Part shown: piece after piece, positions 9,681 to 17,774 of the stretch
Layout: each line of letters starts with the position of its first letter
Position numbering within the stretch: position 1 is the first letter of the stretch
Origin: Bradyrhizobium sp. Gha
GTDB lineage: Bacteria > Pseudomonadota > Alphaproteobacteria > Rhizobiales > Xanthobacteraceae
Direction of reading: 5' to 3'
NCBI RefSeq assembly: GCF_900113735.1
Contig: NZ_FOQM01000011.1
Coordinates: 1-64,000, forward strand
Length of the DNA stretch: 64,000 nucleotides
Made by a program: the position numbers and the translations under genes
The notes under the pieces: generated by a model
What the model saw: the letters and a program-made list of their open reading frames with translations, nothing else
Databases searched by the model: none
Told to the model about the DNA's origin: nothing

Positions 9681-9727
9681 GGCTATAACCAGTGGTTTCA
9701 TAACCTTGGGAATGGCTGCCTCTGCGC
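9681..9727 (+). promoter_or_regulatory. Conserved leader/operator upstream of XRE regulator 2
   Basis: Begins GGCTATAACCAGTGGTTTCA followed by TAACC, so GGTTAT-type half sites occur in both orientations. It ends in ATGGCTGCCTCTGCGC directly before the ATG. It matches the block at 6237-6283 at most positions and at the same distance from the start codon. A shared autoregulatory operator is the simplest reading. Confidence 0.5.
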
Positions 9728-10009
9728 ATGAACGCTCGTGCGCTTGTGGCCTGGAATGTGCGCCGGATCCGCGTAGAGCGCGGCATTCCGCAAGACCGAT
9801 TGGCCTACGATGCCGGGATCGACCGCTCGCATATGGGGCGCATCGAGCAGAAGAAAGAGAACCCGACTATTGATCTCCTGGAACGCATTGCAAAGACCCT
9901 GGGCGTTCACTTGTCCGAACTATTCATAGAGCCGGCTAAAGGTGCAATGCCCCCTGAGCCGATGTCTAGAGGGCGCAAGCCGGCACGGCTCGGCCGAAAC
10001 AAGGCGTGA
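9728..10009 (+). CDS. XRE-family regulator 2 (QseC-like)
   Basis: A 93-residue XRE protein, paralogous to the product of 6284-6565 along its whole length (NVRRIRVERGIPQDRLAYDAG, IDRSHMGRIEQKKENPTIDLLERIAKTLGV). It is divergent from the qseM-like gene, the arrangement known for qseC/qseM in ICEMlSymR7A, where QseC sets qseM expression. Having two such regulators within 3.5 kb suggests either duplication or two superimposed elements. No Shine-Dalgarno sequence precedes the ATG; the gene may be leaderless or weakly translated. Confidence 0.8.
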   Translation: MNARALVAWNVRRIRVERGIPQDRLAYDAGIDRSHMGRIEQKKENPTIDLLERIAKTLGVHLSELFIEPAKGAMPPEPMSRGRKPARLGRNKA

Positions 10010-10655
10010 TTATTGAGTGAACCACGTTTCGGTTAACGCCTCGGCGAATCGACCCGGAACGGCCGACGTGCTTACAGCCGACGCTTCCAATATCCTTCTC
10101 CAGCCGATGTACCAAGGTTCCCCTTTAGCGCTCCCTCGGAGGAGCGGCTTGTTATAAGGCCGAGCATCCTCGAATTGAACGCTTGCGCGCTCGCGTAATC
10201 TCACCGACGGTCGCTTGAAACCGAGGCTTGGGAATAGTCCTTTAGAGCTTTGGTCGGTTTGGCGGCTGGGGGTTCGGGTAATCGCAATGGCCCCAACTGA
10301 AAGACTTCCTCAAGTGCATGGAGGGACTTGCTCTCGTGCTGCGCATGGGCACGGGAGCAGATCCGTACTCCAGAGCTGGAGGTCGGAGGATCAAGCTAGT
10401 ATGCGGCTCGAGGATGGGACCTTTCAGCTGGCCGAATATGGGAGTTGCGATGCGCTTGCAGGCGCAATTTAGGGTCTCTAAAAAGGCTCGATTGATGGCT
10501 TGTCAATGGACAGTCAAGACGCCGGCACGATCGCAAGAGGGATTTTCCGCAGGCGCGCCGCAATGTGAATCACGGCCATCGGACGTCGCGCCAGGTGGCG
10601 AATATGTCTGGTGTGAGCGATGTTAGGTCTGATTATCCCGTCGCTATGAAAGGAG
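10010..10655. other. Intergenic, nothing recognised
   Basis: Short open frames on both strands without recognisable similarity. Probably decayed DNA between two mobile-element scars. Confidence 0.4.
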
Positions 10656-11224
10656 CTGCTCGGGAGCGAGAGCCAACGGATGCATCAGATCATAAAAATG
10701 GAACGTCATCGGTTTGACCGCCGAGCAGAGACAATGCCTGAAGATCAATGCTGTTGGGCCGGGAAGAAGCCTAGCAGGTGGCAGCCGCGCCCGTTAGTTG
10801 ACTTCTAGTGCATATGACGGGCGGCTCCGCTCGACATTGCAGGCCGCAACTTGGACGTGGGTCTCCAGGCGCCTGAGTGACCCGGGAGATGTGAATAATG
10901 TTAGGCAGCCTTCGCCGCCCTTGATTTTGGTTCTTTCACGTGCGGTACGCGAGCGTCAATCGCAAGCTGATCCATCGTCCACTGAGGGGTGATTGATTTA
11001 CTCACGGGATACGGCTACGGCTCAGTCGCGCGATTGTCCCAGATTACGACGTCGCCTGATTTCCAGTTCCAGCACAGGGGATTCCGGGTCGCAATGACGT
11101 AGGATTGCAGCCGTTCAAACAGTCTTTGGCTGAATTAGCGCTGCAGGCCGACGAAGTCGTTCACGGAACGACGGAGCGAGAGCATACAATCGCCGGTCTG
11201 GGATGAACACGAACAATCAGATGT
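10656..11224. repeat. Direct repeat copy 1 of dioxygenase/IS256 segment
   Basis: This segment matches 42133-42688 almost end to end in the same orientation: first a tail following an IS256 remnant (GCGAGAGCC..., ATGCTGTTGGGCC), then the 3' third of the dioxygenase gene. The similarity stops abruptly at about 11224. The two copies flank about 31 kb. Confidence 0.8.
10901..11224 (-). pseudogene. Truncated TauD/TfdA-like dioxygenase, C-terminal remnant
   Basis: It encodes about the last 105 residues of the protein intact at 42374-43258 (ends in KSRAAKAA in both). A duplicated hexamer ACGGCT near 11011-11022 puts an in-frame TAG after DNRATEP, and the 5' two thirds are missing. It is dead. The same Pro replaces the usual distal iron-binding His in both copies. 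Confidence 0.75.
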
Positions 11225-12271
11225 GCCGATCCCGATCGCCTTGATACGGATCTTCCCTAGATGGCCTGGTTGAGCATGCCAGCTAAGTACCGCGTGTTGC
11301 GCGGATACGATCGGTCGGCGATGGCGATACGCTCTCGTGTGAGGCCTCGTAATGCTTAAATCCGGCGGGCAATCGCGAAAACGCGCGTGTTTTGTGCATC
11401 GCGCGAGCTTGCGGCGCGAGGGTAGTAGCGAGCTAGAAGCCGCGCATAGGGCCGTAGTCCCGACCGGGCATGCGTCAACACCCCTCAACGCAAGATGACG
11501 GGCGGCGAGAGCGTGGCACAGCGAACGAAGGGGCACGCGGGACCGAGCGCAGCGACGAGAGCGGTCCAGTAGCGGCACCCGAGATCGGGGCAGTGATGGC
11601 AATCGGCGAAAGACGAGCCCCTTTCCCAAGTGGCTTCCGCGGCGGAACTTTACATTTCCTTGCGGAACGGATCGAAGCCGCACGGCGGCCGAGACCTGCC
11701 GCATCTCATGAGCGTCGAGATTGCCGAACGCTTGGGGGCCGGTGTCGACAAAAAGTTTGACCTGCTAGTGGCCGAGAGCTTGAGCGAGACCAGAGCCAAA
11801 GGAGGCGTTCGCGGCAAACCCGTCAGGGTAACTCGCCAATACCTTGGGAGCGGTCAAGCAAGTTCCTCGACCGACGCGCACGCTACAGATGCTTCCTCAC
11901 ATTGGCGCGCTGTTGGCGGCCCCATCTCTCGAGTTTGCGATAGGATGCTTATCCTAGCCATCAGCGGCAACGATACCGTGGGTGAATTGTGACCTTGCAC
12001 AGAACATCTCCGATCGCCCGCTGTAGGGCACCGCAAAGCTGTTGGTGAAGGTCATCTTCGGCGAACACGGGTCCGATCTTTGACGACACGCACCGAACTT
12101 TGAACCATCCATTGCGGCGCAACCATTAATCCTATTGACCGGTAAAACCGTTGGTGCATCAATGAGCATGTACTTGGATTGATGTCGTTAAAAGTTGTGT
12201 GAGTTTTATTTTGAAAAACATTGTCGCCTCTCCTGCGCTAACGGGGGCCTCATTTCGCTTGGTGGCCATCC
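11225..12271. other. About 1 kb without a recognised gene
   Basis: Open frames exist (for example on the plus strand at 11630-11992), but none shows a family motif, convincing ribosome site or consistent codon use. Just before the hydrolase the sequence becomes AT-richer (12130-12220), which could hold its promoter. Confidence 0.4.
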
Positions 12272-13084
12272 ATGCTCTCACGTAGGCGCGCGATAGAAGG
12301 GCTGCGGTTGGGGGTCTTGGAGAGCGCTCCGAGCTCCGTTGGAGTTCTGCTGATCCACGGCAATTCTTCCTCGAAGGAGGTCTTTGCAGGCCAATTTCGA
12401 TCGCTGCAGAGCGCCGGCTTCGGTGTTGTGGCGCCCGATCTGCCCGGCCATGGGCAATCAGACTGGTCACGCACCCCACGAAAGACCTACAGCTTCCCGG
12501 GCTATGCAGCCGTGCTTCATGGCCTCATGACCAGACTTGGCTATCGATCGTACCACGTGATCGGCTGGTCGCTTGGCGGCCACATCGGGCTCGAGATGCT
12601 CGCGCGGTACCGCGAGGTGCGGTCGCTTGCTCTTACGGGTACCCCGCCCGTCCGGCTGAATCCCGAGGGCGTTGGGGCAGGCTTCCGGTGGACACCTTCG
12701 ACAGCCCTGGCCGGACGCCGGAGGTTCTCCTCCGAAGACTGTCAACGTTACGTCCGCGCGATGATGGGGACCAATCGGGTCTCAACAGGTCATCTGCGAG
12801 CCGCCGAAGGCACGGACGGCAACGCGAGGTACTGGATGGTGCGAAACGGCATGGCCGGCGTGGGAGCGGACGAGGTCGACACGGTAGGCGCCGATGATCG
12901 CCCACTAGCGATCCTCCAGGGCGCCGCGGATCCATTCTTGAAAATCGATTACGTCGAGGGGCTGAGATATCGGAATATTTGGAAGGGACGACCCGTGTTG
13001 CTCGACGCAGGTCACGCGCCGCATTGGCAAGTACCGGCCAAGTTCAACCGGCACATAAGGGAGTTTTTGAAAGACGCTGGCTAG
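12272..13084 (+). CDS. Alpha/beta hydrolase upstream of luxR
   Basis: A 270-residue soluble alpha/beta-fold hydrolase with the full catalytic set: oxyanion motif HGNSSS (about residue 30), nucleophile elbow GWSLGG (about residue 95), an acid in GAADPF and a His in DAGHAPHW near the C-terminus. A cap region lies between residues 125 and 205. It ends 22 bases before luxR on the same strand and is probably cotranscribed with it. The position suggests it acts on the homoserine-lactone signal or a related ester/CoA metabolite, but that is inference; the fold covers esterases, lactonases, dehalogenases and peroxidases. Confidence 0.8.
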   Translation: MLSRRRAIEGLRLGVLESAPSSVGVLLIHGNSSSKEVFAGQFRSLQSAGFGVVAPDLPGHGQSDWSRTPRKTYSFPGYAAVLHGLMTRLGYRSYHVIGWSLGGHIGLEMLARYREVRSLALTGTPPVRLNPEGVGAGFRWTPSTALAGRRRFSSEDCQRYVRAMMGTNRVSTGHLRAAEGTDGNARYWMVRNGMAGVGADEVDTVGADDRPLAILQGAADPFLKIDYVEGLRYRNIWKGRPVLLDAGHAPHWQVPAKFNRHIREFLKDAG

Positions 13085-13106
13085 TCGAGTGGAGCTGGGG
13101 AGCACC

Positions 13107-13814
13107 ATGATTGCGACCGTAGAAGAGTTTATCGAGAGAACTCAGGAAGCCAACAGCGACCTCGAGCTGAAGAATCTGTTTCTCGCGACGATGCGCGATG
13201 TTGGCTATGAGAACGCGGTGTTCGCGAGAGCGCAGCATAAGCGTCTCATTTCGATCCCTTGGAGCGAATTTCCGCCTGGCTATCTCGACACTTACCGATC
13301 GATGCAATGGGACAAGATCGACCCAGTCGTGCAGCACGTACAGACGGCGCGGGGTCCGTTCCGTTGGTCCGACGCATGCATCCCAAACCGGGTCAGAAAA
13401 TCGCAGCGGACGTTTTTCGAAGAGTGTCGGGAGTTGGGCGTCCACTCCGGCATCACCATTCCCATGCGCGGACCCGCCCGCGAGACAGACCTGATCAGTC
13501 TCAGCTTCCGCGAGAAAGGGGCGCCGAACGCCGACAGGTCTGTCTACGTGTATATGGTCAGCGTGCAGTACTGGCTCAAGTACTGCGAGTTGATCGACCG
13601 GCGGCGAACGGATGCGATCGTCCTAACCAGCCAGGAAATCGAATGCCTCAAGTGGTGCAAGGAAGGTAAGACCAACTGGGAGATCGGCGAGATTCTAGAC
13701 ATCTCACAGAAGACTGTTGAATTCCACATCGGCAACACGATGAAGAAGCTCGGAGCGAGCAATCGCATCACAGCAGTGATCATGGGGATCAAGAACGGCA
13801 TCATCTCGCTCTAG
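13107..13814 (+). CDS. LuxR-family quorum-sensing regulator (BjaR/RpaR type)
   Basis: A 235-residue LuxR protein. The N-terminal autoinducer-binding domain (about residues 15-160) holds the signature Trp and Asp residues (WSEFPPGYLDTYRSMQWDKIDP, PFRWSD). The C-terminal GerE-type helix-turn-helix (about residues 170-230) reads LTSQEIECLKWCKEGKTNWEI ... SQKTVEFHIGNTMKKLGA. The ATG at 13107 is preferred over the in-frame GTG at 13089 because it follows GGGGAG. It faces the luxI-aminotransferase operon, and its last 111 bases overlap the 3' end of the aminotransferase gene in antisense. Confidence 0.9.
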   Translation: MIATVEEFIERTQEANSDLELKNLFLATMRDVGYENAVFARAQHKRLISIPWSEFPPGYLDTYRSMQWDKIDPVVQHVQTARGPFRWSDACIPNRVRKSQRTFFEECRELGVHSGITIPMRGPARETDLISLSFREKGAPNADRSVYVYMVSVQYWLKYCELIDRRRTDAIVLTSQEIECLKWCKEGKTNWEIGEILDISQKTVEFHIGNTMKKLGASNRITAVIMGIKNGIISL

Positions 13815-15110
13815 CCGGATGACAGCTTCGTCCTTTCCGAGTATCGAATCGATTATTTGCGCAAGGCGTGCCAAAACCGAGGAGAACAGATCGAGGTCGA
13901 TATTGAGCGGCGCCATGATCTTGAGAACTTCGTCGTTCGATCCGCAGCACTCGATGACAATGCGCTCCCGGGCCGCACGATCCGCTACCAGCGCGGCGCT
14001 GGTCGGGTTTGAAAACCGTAGGCCCTGCATCATGCCGATCCCCGTTCCAGAGAGATGGCTGTGATGCCGGGCGGACATCGTAAGACACCAATCCGCCAGT
14101 ATCCGAGATCGCACCTCGAGCCCGTCAATGAAGTCGTCCGTCCAAAGATCCAGAGCCGCCGCAGCCGTCACGAAGGCGAGCGAGTTTCCGCGAAACGTCC
14201 CGTTGTGCTCGCCGGGCGACCATACGTCATGCTCCGGCCGCAGCAGGAGCAAGGACATGGGAAAGCCATAGCCGCTGATCGACTTTGCCAGACACACGAT
14301 ATCCGGCTGAATGCCGGCACGCTCAAAGCTAAAGAATGGGCCCGTGCGACCGCAGCCGGTTTGTATCTCGTCGACGATCAGGAGAGCCCCGAGGCGGTTC
14401 GCCACACCGGCTAGACCTTTCAGCCACTCGATTGAGGCGACGTTCAAGCCGCCCTCTCCTTGGACCGTCTCGACAATAATGGCAGCAACGGGCTCAATTC
14501 CACCCGAAGGATCGACCGCCATGCGCTCAAACCGTTCGAGGTCATCGAGACCCGCGCCGAAATAACCATCGTAAGGCAATCTCGTCACCCCGCCGAGAAG
14601 TCCCCTCGCAGACGTCCTGCACGAAGACGAGCCGGTCGCGGCCAGCGATCCCATTGATACGCCGTGAAATGCATTTGTGAAGCTGACGACGTTCGACCTA
14701 CCCGTGACTTTGCGCGCGAGCTTCATGGCGGCCTCAACGCAATTGGTTCCGGTCGGGCCAGGAAACTGCATGACGTAGCGCAATCGGCGCGGAGCGAGAA
14801 CTTTCGCCTCAAGCTTCGACATGAAGTGAAGCTTGGCTTCGGTGTGAAAGTCTAGGCTTGCTGCGAGTCCGTCCGACAACAGATAGTCTACCGCCGCGGA
14901 CCGAAGGTGCGGGTGGTTATGTCCATAGTTTAGCGATCCACAGGCCGACAGGAGATCGACATAGTCGTTGCCGTTCGCGTCCAAGATGATGGCACCCCGA
15001 GCAGAGGAAAGAAGGGCCGGTAGGCGTCGGCAGTACGAGCGCACATTCGATTCGTGATCCGCGAAGAAGTCGAGATGATCGGGTCCGGCAAACTGTGCTT
15101 TTGGCATCAT
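13704..15110 (-). CDS. Class III aminotransferase, EctB/diaminobutyrate-2-oxoglutarate type
   Basis: A 468-residue PLP enzyme whose first 430 residues follow EctB closely: NVRSYCRRLPALLSSARGA, SLNYGHNHP, QFPGPTGTNCVEAAMKLARK, SFTNAFHGVSMGSLAATG, VDEIQTGCGRTG, and the PLP lysine in CLAKSISGYGFPM. Such enzymes convert aspartate semialdehyde and glutamate to 2,4-diaminobutyrate. No ectA or ectC is present, so ectoine is not the product. It is the third gene of a coupled operon: its ATG overlaps the stop of the 64-residue gene (ATGATG), itself coupled to luxI. The last 40 or so residues lie beyond the family and overlap luxR antisense. Confidence 0.85.
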   Translation of the reverse strand: MMPKAQFAGPDHLDFFADHESNVRSYCRRLPALLSSARGAIILDANGNDYVDLLSACGSLNYGHNHPHLRSAAVDYLLSDGLAASLDFHTEAKLHFMSKLEAKVLAPRRLRYVMQFPGPTGTNCVEAAMKLARKVTGRSNVVSFTNAFHGVSMGSLAATGSSSCRTSARGLLGGVTRLPYDGYFGAGLDDLERFERMAVDPSGGIEPVAAIIVETVQGEGGLNVASIEWLKGLAGVANRLGALLIVDEIQTGCGRTGPFFSFERAGIQPDIVCLAKSISGYGFPMSLLLLRPEHDVWSPGEHNGTFRGNSLAFVTAAAALDLWTDDFIDGLEVRSRILADWCLTMSARHHSHLSGTGIGMMQGLRFSNPTSAALVADRAARERIVIECCGSNDEVLKIMAPLNIDLDLFSSVLARLAQIIDSILGKDEAVIRLERDDAVLDPHDHCCDAIARSELLHRVADVEFNSLL

Positions 15111-15301
15111 GCGCTCGCCTCCTTGGCCCGATCCGCTTCTTCGGCGCTTGCTATGCAGTTCATCTTGTCTCGGATCTCCAAAATATCCGCGACAATCGCG
15201 TGATATCCGGCGTCGCGCGCGACCCGTCCGAGGTACGTAAGTGCATCAGCCATGTTTCGTGCCGTGTCGTCCTTGCAGGGCTCGCAACAAGTCACACTCA
15301 T
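15107..15301 (-). CDS. 64-residue protein between luxI and aminotransferase
   Basis: A small Cys-containing protein (CCEPCKDD near the start, then an alpha-helical segment ALTYLGRVARDAGYHAIVAD). Its ATG overlaps the luxI TGA, and its TGA overlaps the aminotransferase ATG, so it is translationally locked between them. I recognise no family. The tight coupling suggests it helps the synthase or the aminotransferase, or is a regulatory partner. Confidence 0.65.
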   Translation of the reverse strand: MSVTCCEPCKDDTARNMADALTYLGRVARDAGYHAIVADILEIRDKMNCIASAEEADRAKEASA

Positions 15302-15924
15302 GCTGCAGTCCTTTCCGGCATCGTCTCGGGGCCAAAGGCCAGTACGCTGTTGCCAATTTCGAGCTTTCCGCAGTGCCATACCGGACGAATGCTTTGGGTT
15401 GGGACAAAAAATGCGCGCTCCATCTCGCCTTCGATTCGATGGGGTTGGCCTAACCATTTGATTCCCGACCTGACGAAGTGCGCCAACAGATGCTCGCGTG
15501 TTACCCCAATCATGCCGACGCCTTGATCGAGCTGCAGGAACTCCTGAATGGCGCAGAGTAATTCCGGGAAGATTGTCTGCCGGATAATCGGATCAACGCT
15601 CTTGTCGACGCACACGCGAGTGACTTCGAAGATTTTCGGGGATGCAGGAAGCTCGCCATTTTCGACCAGATGCGGCCAATAGCTACGGAGCATGTACGGC
15701 CCCGTCGTTCGAAGGAGCCGAGCCAATCCCCGTACGACCCGCTCCTGATCCCGCCAAACCAGGTAGGTGGCCGCCGGCGTGTCGAATTCGTCGAATTCGA
15801 GTCCGCACCAGGACGAGTGGTCCAACTTCCTTCTCCTGACGAAGACGTCGTATCTCAGCCGAGCCTGGGAAGCCAAAGCATCGTGAAAATGATGCGCCGT
15901 CGCAACGGAAAACGCTTCGATCAT
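15298..15924 (-). CDS. Acyl-homoserine-lactone synthase (BjaI/BraI/RpaI family)
   Basis: A 208-residue LuxI-type synthase starting MIEAFSVATAHHFHDALASQ. It shows the invariant N-terminal Arg and Trp region (LRYDVFVRRRKLDHSSWCGLE), the acidic EFDEFDTPAATYLV, the RLLRTTGPYMLRSYWP segment and EVTRVCVDKSV. The family uses CoA-linked branched or aryl acids (isovaleryl, cinnamoyl, p-coumaroyl) instead of acyl-ACP; which one applies here cannot be read from sequence. It is first in an operon with a 64-residue protein and an EctB-like aminotransferase. The longer frame to 16089 has no family similarity, so I take the internal ATG. Confidence 0.92.
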   Translation of the reverse strand: MIEAFSVATAHHFHDALASQARLRYDVFVRRRKLDHSSWCGLEFDEFDTPAATYLVWRDQERVVRGLARLLRTTGPYMLRSYWPHLVENGELPASPKIFEVTRVCVDKSVDPIIRQTIFPELLCAIQEFLQLDQGVGMIGVTREHLLAHFVRSGIKWLGQPHRIEGEMERAFFVPTQSIRPVWHCGKLEIGNSVLAFGPETMPERTAA

Positions 15925-16054
15925 GCGGTGTCGCTCCGATGAAGCTGCATCCGAGCAAATCGCGCAGGTGTGGTGTACTGGGAGAATCCCTAAGGCACCG
16001 CTCAACTTATCTTCAAACCTGTCGGAAGCGATGATGCGGGTTTTATCGTGAGAC

Positions 16055-16070
16055 CTAGGTGTTTCCCTAG
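16055..16070. promoter_or_regulatory. Candidate LuxR-type dyad upstream of luxI
   Basis: CTAGG-N6-CCTAG, an imperfectly spaced inverted repeat about 130 bases before the luxI start, in the divergent spacer with the BP74-like gene. The arms are short (5 bp) and differ from the RpaR consensus I remember, so it is only a candidate binding site. Confidence 0.25.
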
Positions 16071-16154
16071 TGGCCGGCGCGGAACGCATAAGCGATCTCT
16101 CTCCTTGAGCTCAAAAGCTTGGGTGGGAGCGGATAGATTGGGAGAGGGCTTGAT

Positions 16155-16592
16155 ATGCGTCATCGTATATCTATCGGATGTCTCCTTCTGTGGTTCGCCG
16201 CGGCTTGGCCGACGGCCGATGCTCAACAGGCTCCAGAAGTCGCCCGCTTTAGCTTTCGGCAAATGTCGCCAAAGCAAGAGTTGAAGCACTTCGTGTTTGA
16301 GGTGCACGGGAAAGCTTCGATCGACGAATTCCGGGCGACGCTAGCCGACCCGGCCAATCGCAAGCGGCATGTCTCAGGTGTCATCGACCAGCACAGGGTA
16401 TCCTACAATCCTTCATGGTCGTTCCATCTCGTTCCCGAGAGCGCCCGGCTCTTCGAGATGCAAATCGAGGTCTGCGACGCAAACGTGACCTATGTGGAGG
16501 AACACCTCGATGAGGTCGGCGGCAGTTTTCTACCGAAGTCTTTCTGGTGCCCGTGGTCGTCGGAGTTGGAATCCGAAATCCCAGTACGTTAG
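16155..16592 (+). CDS. Secreted BP74-like domain protein
   Basis: A 145-residue exported protein with an N-terminal signal peptide of about 23 residues (hydrophobic CLLLWFAAAW, cleavage after ADA). The mature part resembles the N-terminal domain of the calmodulin-binding protein BP74 and its bacterial relatives: FVFEVHGKASIDEFRATL, HVSGVI, SYNPSWSFHLVPESARLFEMQ, EVCDANVTYVEEHLDEVGG and FWCPWSSEL. The role of these bacterial proteins is unknown. It is divergent from luxI across 230 bases and could be quorum-controlled. Confidence 0.7.
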   Translation: MRHRISIGCLLLWFAAAWPTADAQQAPEVARFSFRQMSPKQELKHFVFEVHGKASIDEFRATLADPANRKRHVSGVIDQHRVSYNPSWSFHLVPESARLFEMQIEVCDANVTYVEEHLDEVGGSFLPKSFWCPWSSELESEIPVR

Positions 16593-16612
16593 AGCGGCTT
16601 GAAGCCTGCCTC

Positions 16613-17002
16613 TCACCTTCGCTTAGCGCTACGTAGGGCAGCCATGCCGCCGAGTACGGCTACGAGCAGATCCGCGTCTTCCGCCGTGCCGTCCCACACG
16701 GACAATGCGCTATCGACAATACGCTTCTTGGCATCCTCATCTGCGTGAACACGACCGACGAAACGCAAGGGGTCAATTCCAAGATTTATGCAAATTTGCA
16801 AGACATTGTGACTAACCGCCCTGAAATCCTGAGCGAGAATCCTGCTGACCTGACCTTGGTTTACCCCACTTATTGCCGCCAGGTCAGACGCAGAAAGCTG
16901 ACGCGCTTTCATCTGTTCGCGGATTTCGTCCACCAGCGCTCGCTTCGATTCGCTTGCCAATTTCATGCAAATTTGCATATATAGGGGCATTCGATTTTGC
17001 AA
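16613..17002 (-). CDS. XRE-type helix-turn-helix regulator
   Basis: A protein of up to 129 residues. The N-terminal half has a lambda-repressor-like helix-turn-helix (MKARQLSASDLAAISGVNQGQVSRILAQD, then VLQICINLGIDP). The C-terminal half (AEDADLLVAVLGGMAALRSAKRR) is helical and unfamiliar. The start may be 17002 (AAGG upstream) or the ATG at 16966, which lies inside a perfect palindrome. It is divergent from the HD-hydrolase gene and likely controls itself and that operon through the palindromes at 16965 and 16789. Confidence 0.75.
   Translation of the reverse strand: MQNRMPLYMQICMKLASESKRALVDEIREQMKARQLSASDLAAISGVNQGQVSRILAQDFRAVSHNVLQICINLGIDPLRFVGRVHADEDAKKRIVDSALSVWDGTAEDADLLVAVLGGMAALRSAKRR
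16789..16800. promoter_or_regulatory. Palindrome TGCAAATTTGCA inside xre gene
   Basis: A perfect 12-base palindrome inside the regulator's coding region, identical to the core of the one at 16965-16978. A second operator within the gene would allow looping or a transcription roadblock; chance reuse at Ile-Cys-Ile codons is possible. Confidence 0.45.
16965..16978. promoter_or_regulatory. Palindromic operator ATGCAAATTTGCAT
   Basis: A perfect 14-base palindrome overlapping the candidate internal start codon of the xre gene, in the divergent promoter region shared with the HD-hydrolase operon. This is the classical place for an XRE autorepressor site. Confidence 0.55.
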
Positions 17003-17077
17003 CCTTATTCAAAGGCACGTATCCTGCACGCGCCGATGGAACAAGGATCGCATGTCGGCATATATTCGGAGGGGCTG

Positions 17078-17674
17078 ATGCGTTGGGAGGCGAACACAGT
17101 GATTGCGGTCAGGATAGATGTCGGACCATCGATCATGCTCCAGAGCGGGGCATGGTTTGACTTCGCTGCGCCTCACGCTAGCCCATTCACGGTCGAAGAC
17201 ATCGCTCATGGACTCGCTCACATCTGCCGGTATTCCGGACAATGCAGGGACTTTTACTCGGTGGCTGAGCACAGCCTCCTCGTCAGTGATGTGGCCGCTG
17301 GCTTCGAGTTCGAAGCCTTGATGCACGACGCTGCCGAGGCATTCCTCGGCGACATCACTCGACCGCTGAAGCAGATGTTGCCCGACTACAAGCGCATCGA
17401 GGGCGAAGTCGAGCGGGCGATCTTCTCCCGCTTCGGGCTTCACGCTCCGATGCCGCGCGAAGTAAAGCAGGCCGACCTTCGCGTGCTCGCCGCCGAGCAG
17501 CGCCAGATCATGCCGAGGGGAACCGATGAGTGGCTACGAGGACTGGACGTCGTCCCGGCCCCCGTGACTGTGCGCAACCTTTCCCCACAGGAGGCAAAGC
17601 GCGCGTGGCTGGAGCGTTTTGAGGCTCTGTTCGTCCTGCGATCGAGAGTCAATCCCCTTAGATCGGCCCGGTGA
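17078..17674 (+). CDS. HD-domain nucleotide phosphohydrolase
   Basis: A 198-residue HD-superfamily hydrolase (YfbR/DatZ-like group). The motifs are in order: VEDIAHGLAHICRYSGQCRDFYSVAEHSLLVS (first metal His), ALMHDAAEAFLGDITRPLK (HD pair plus Glu and the conserved GD..PLK), then YKRIEGEVERAIFSRFGL. Relatives remove phosphates from deoxynucleotides. I start at 17078, where GGAGGGG precedes ATG; an in-frame ATG at 17036 lacks a ribosome site. It leads a plus-strand unit with the ATP-grasp-like gene and faces the PurZ-like gene. A clean-up role in a modified-purine pathway is plausible but unproven. Confidence 0.8.
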   Translation: MRWEANTVIAVRIDVGPSIMLQSGAWFDFAAPHASPFTVEDIAHGLAHICRYSGQCRDFYSVAEHSLLVSDVAAGFEFEALMHDAAEAFLGDITRPLKQMLPDYKRIEGEVERAIFSRFGLHAPMPREVKQADLRVLAAEQRQIMPRGTDEWLRGLDVVPAPVTVRNLSPQEAKRAWLERFEALFVLRSRVNPLRSAR

Positions 17675-17774
17675 AATGCGTTGAAAACCGCTTCCCCGTC
17701 TGGACGTGATCGGGTCGCACCTGTAGCACCCGCGTTAGTTCGTTCTGTATCGTTCTCGCGACGAGGTCTTGCAT

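Noticed and set aside
15925..16089. N-terminal extension of luxI
   Set aside because: LuxI proteins begin at the MIEAFSVATAH methionine; the extension has no similarity.
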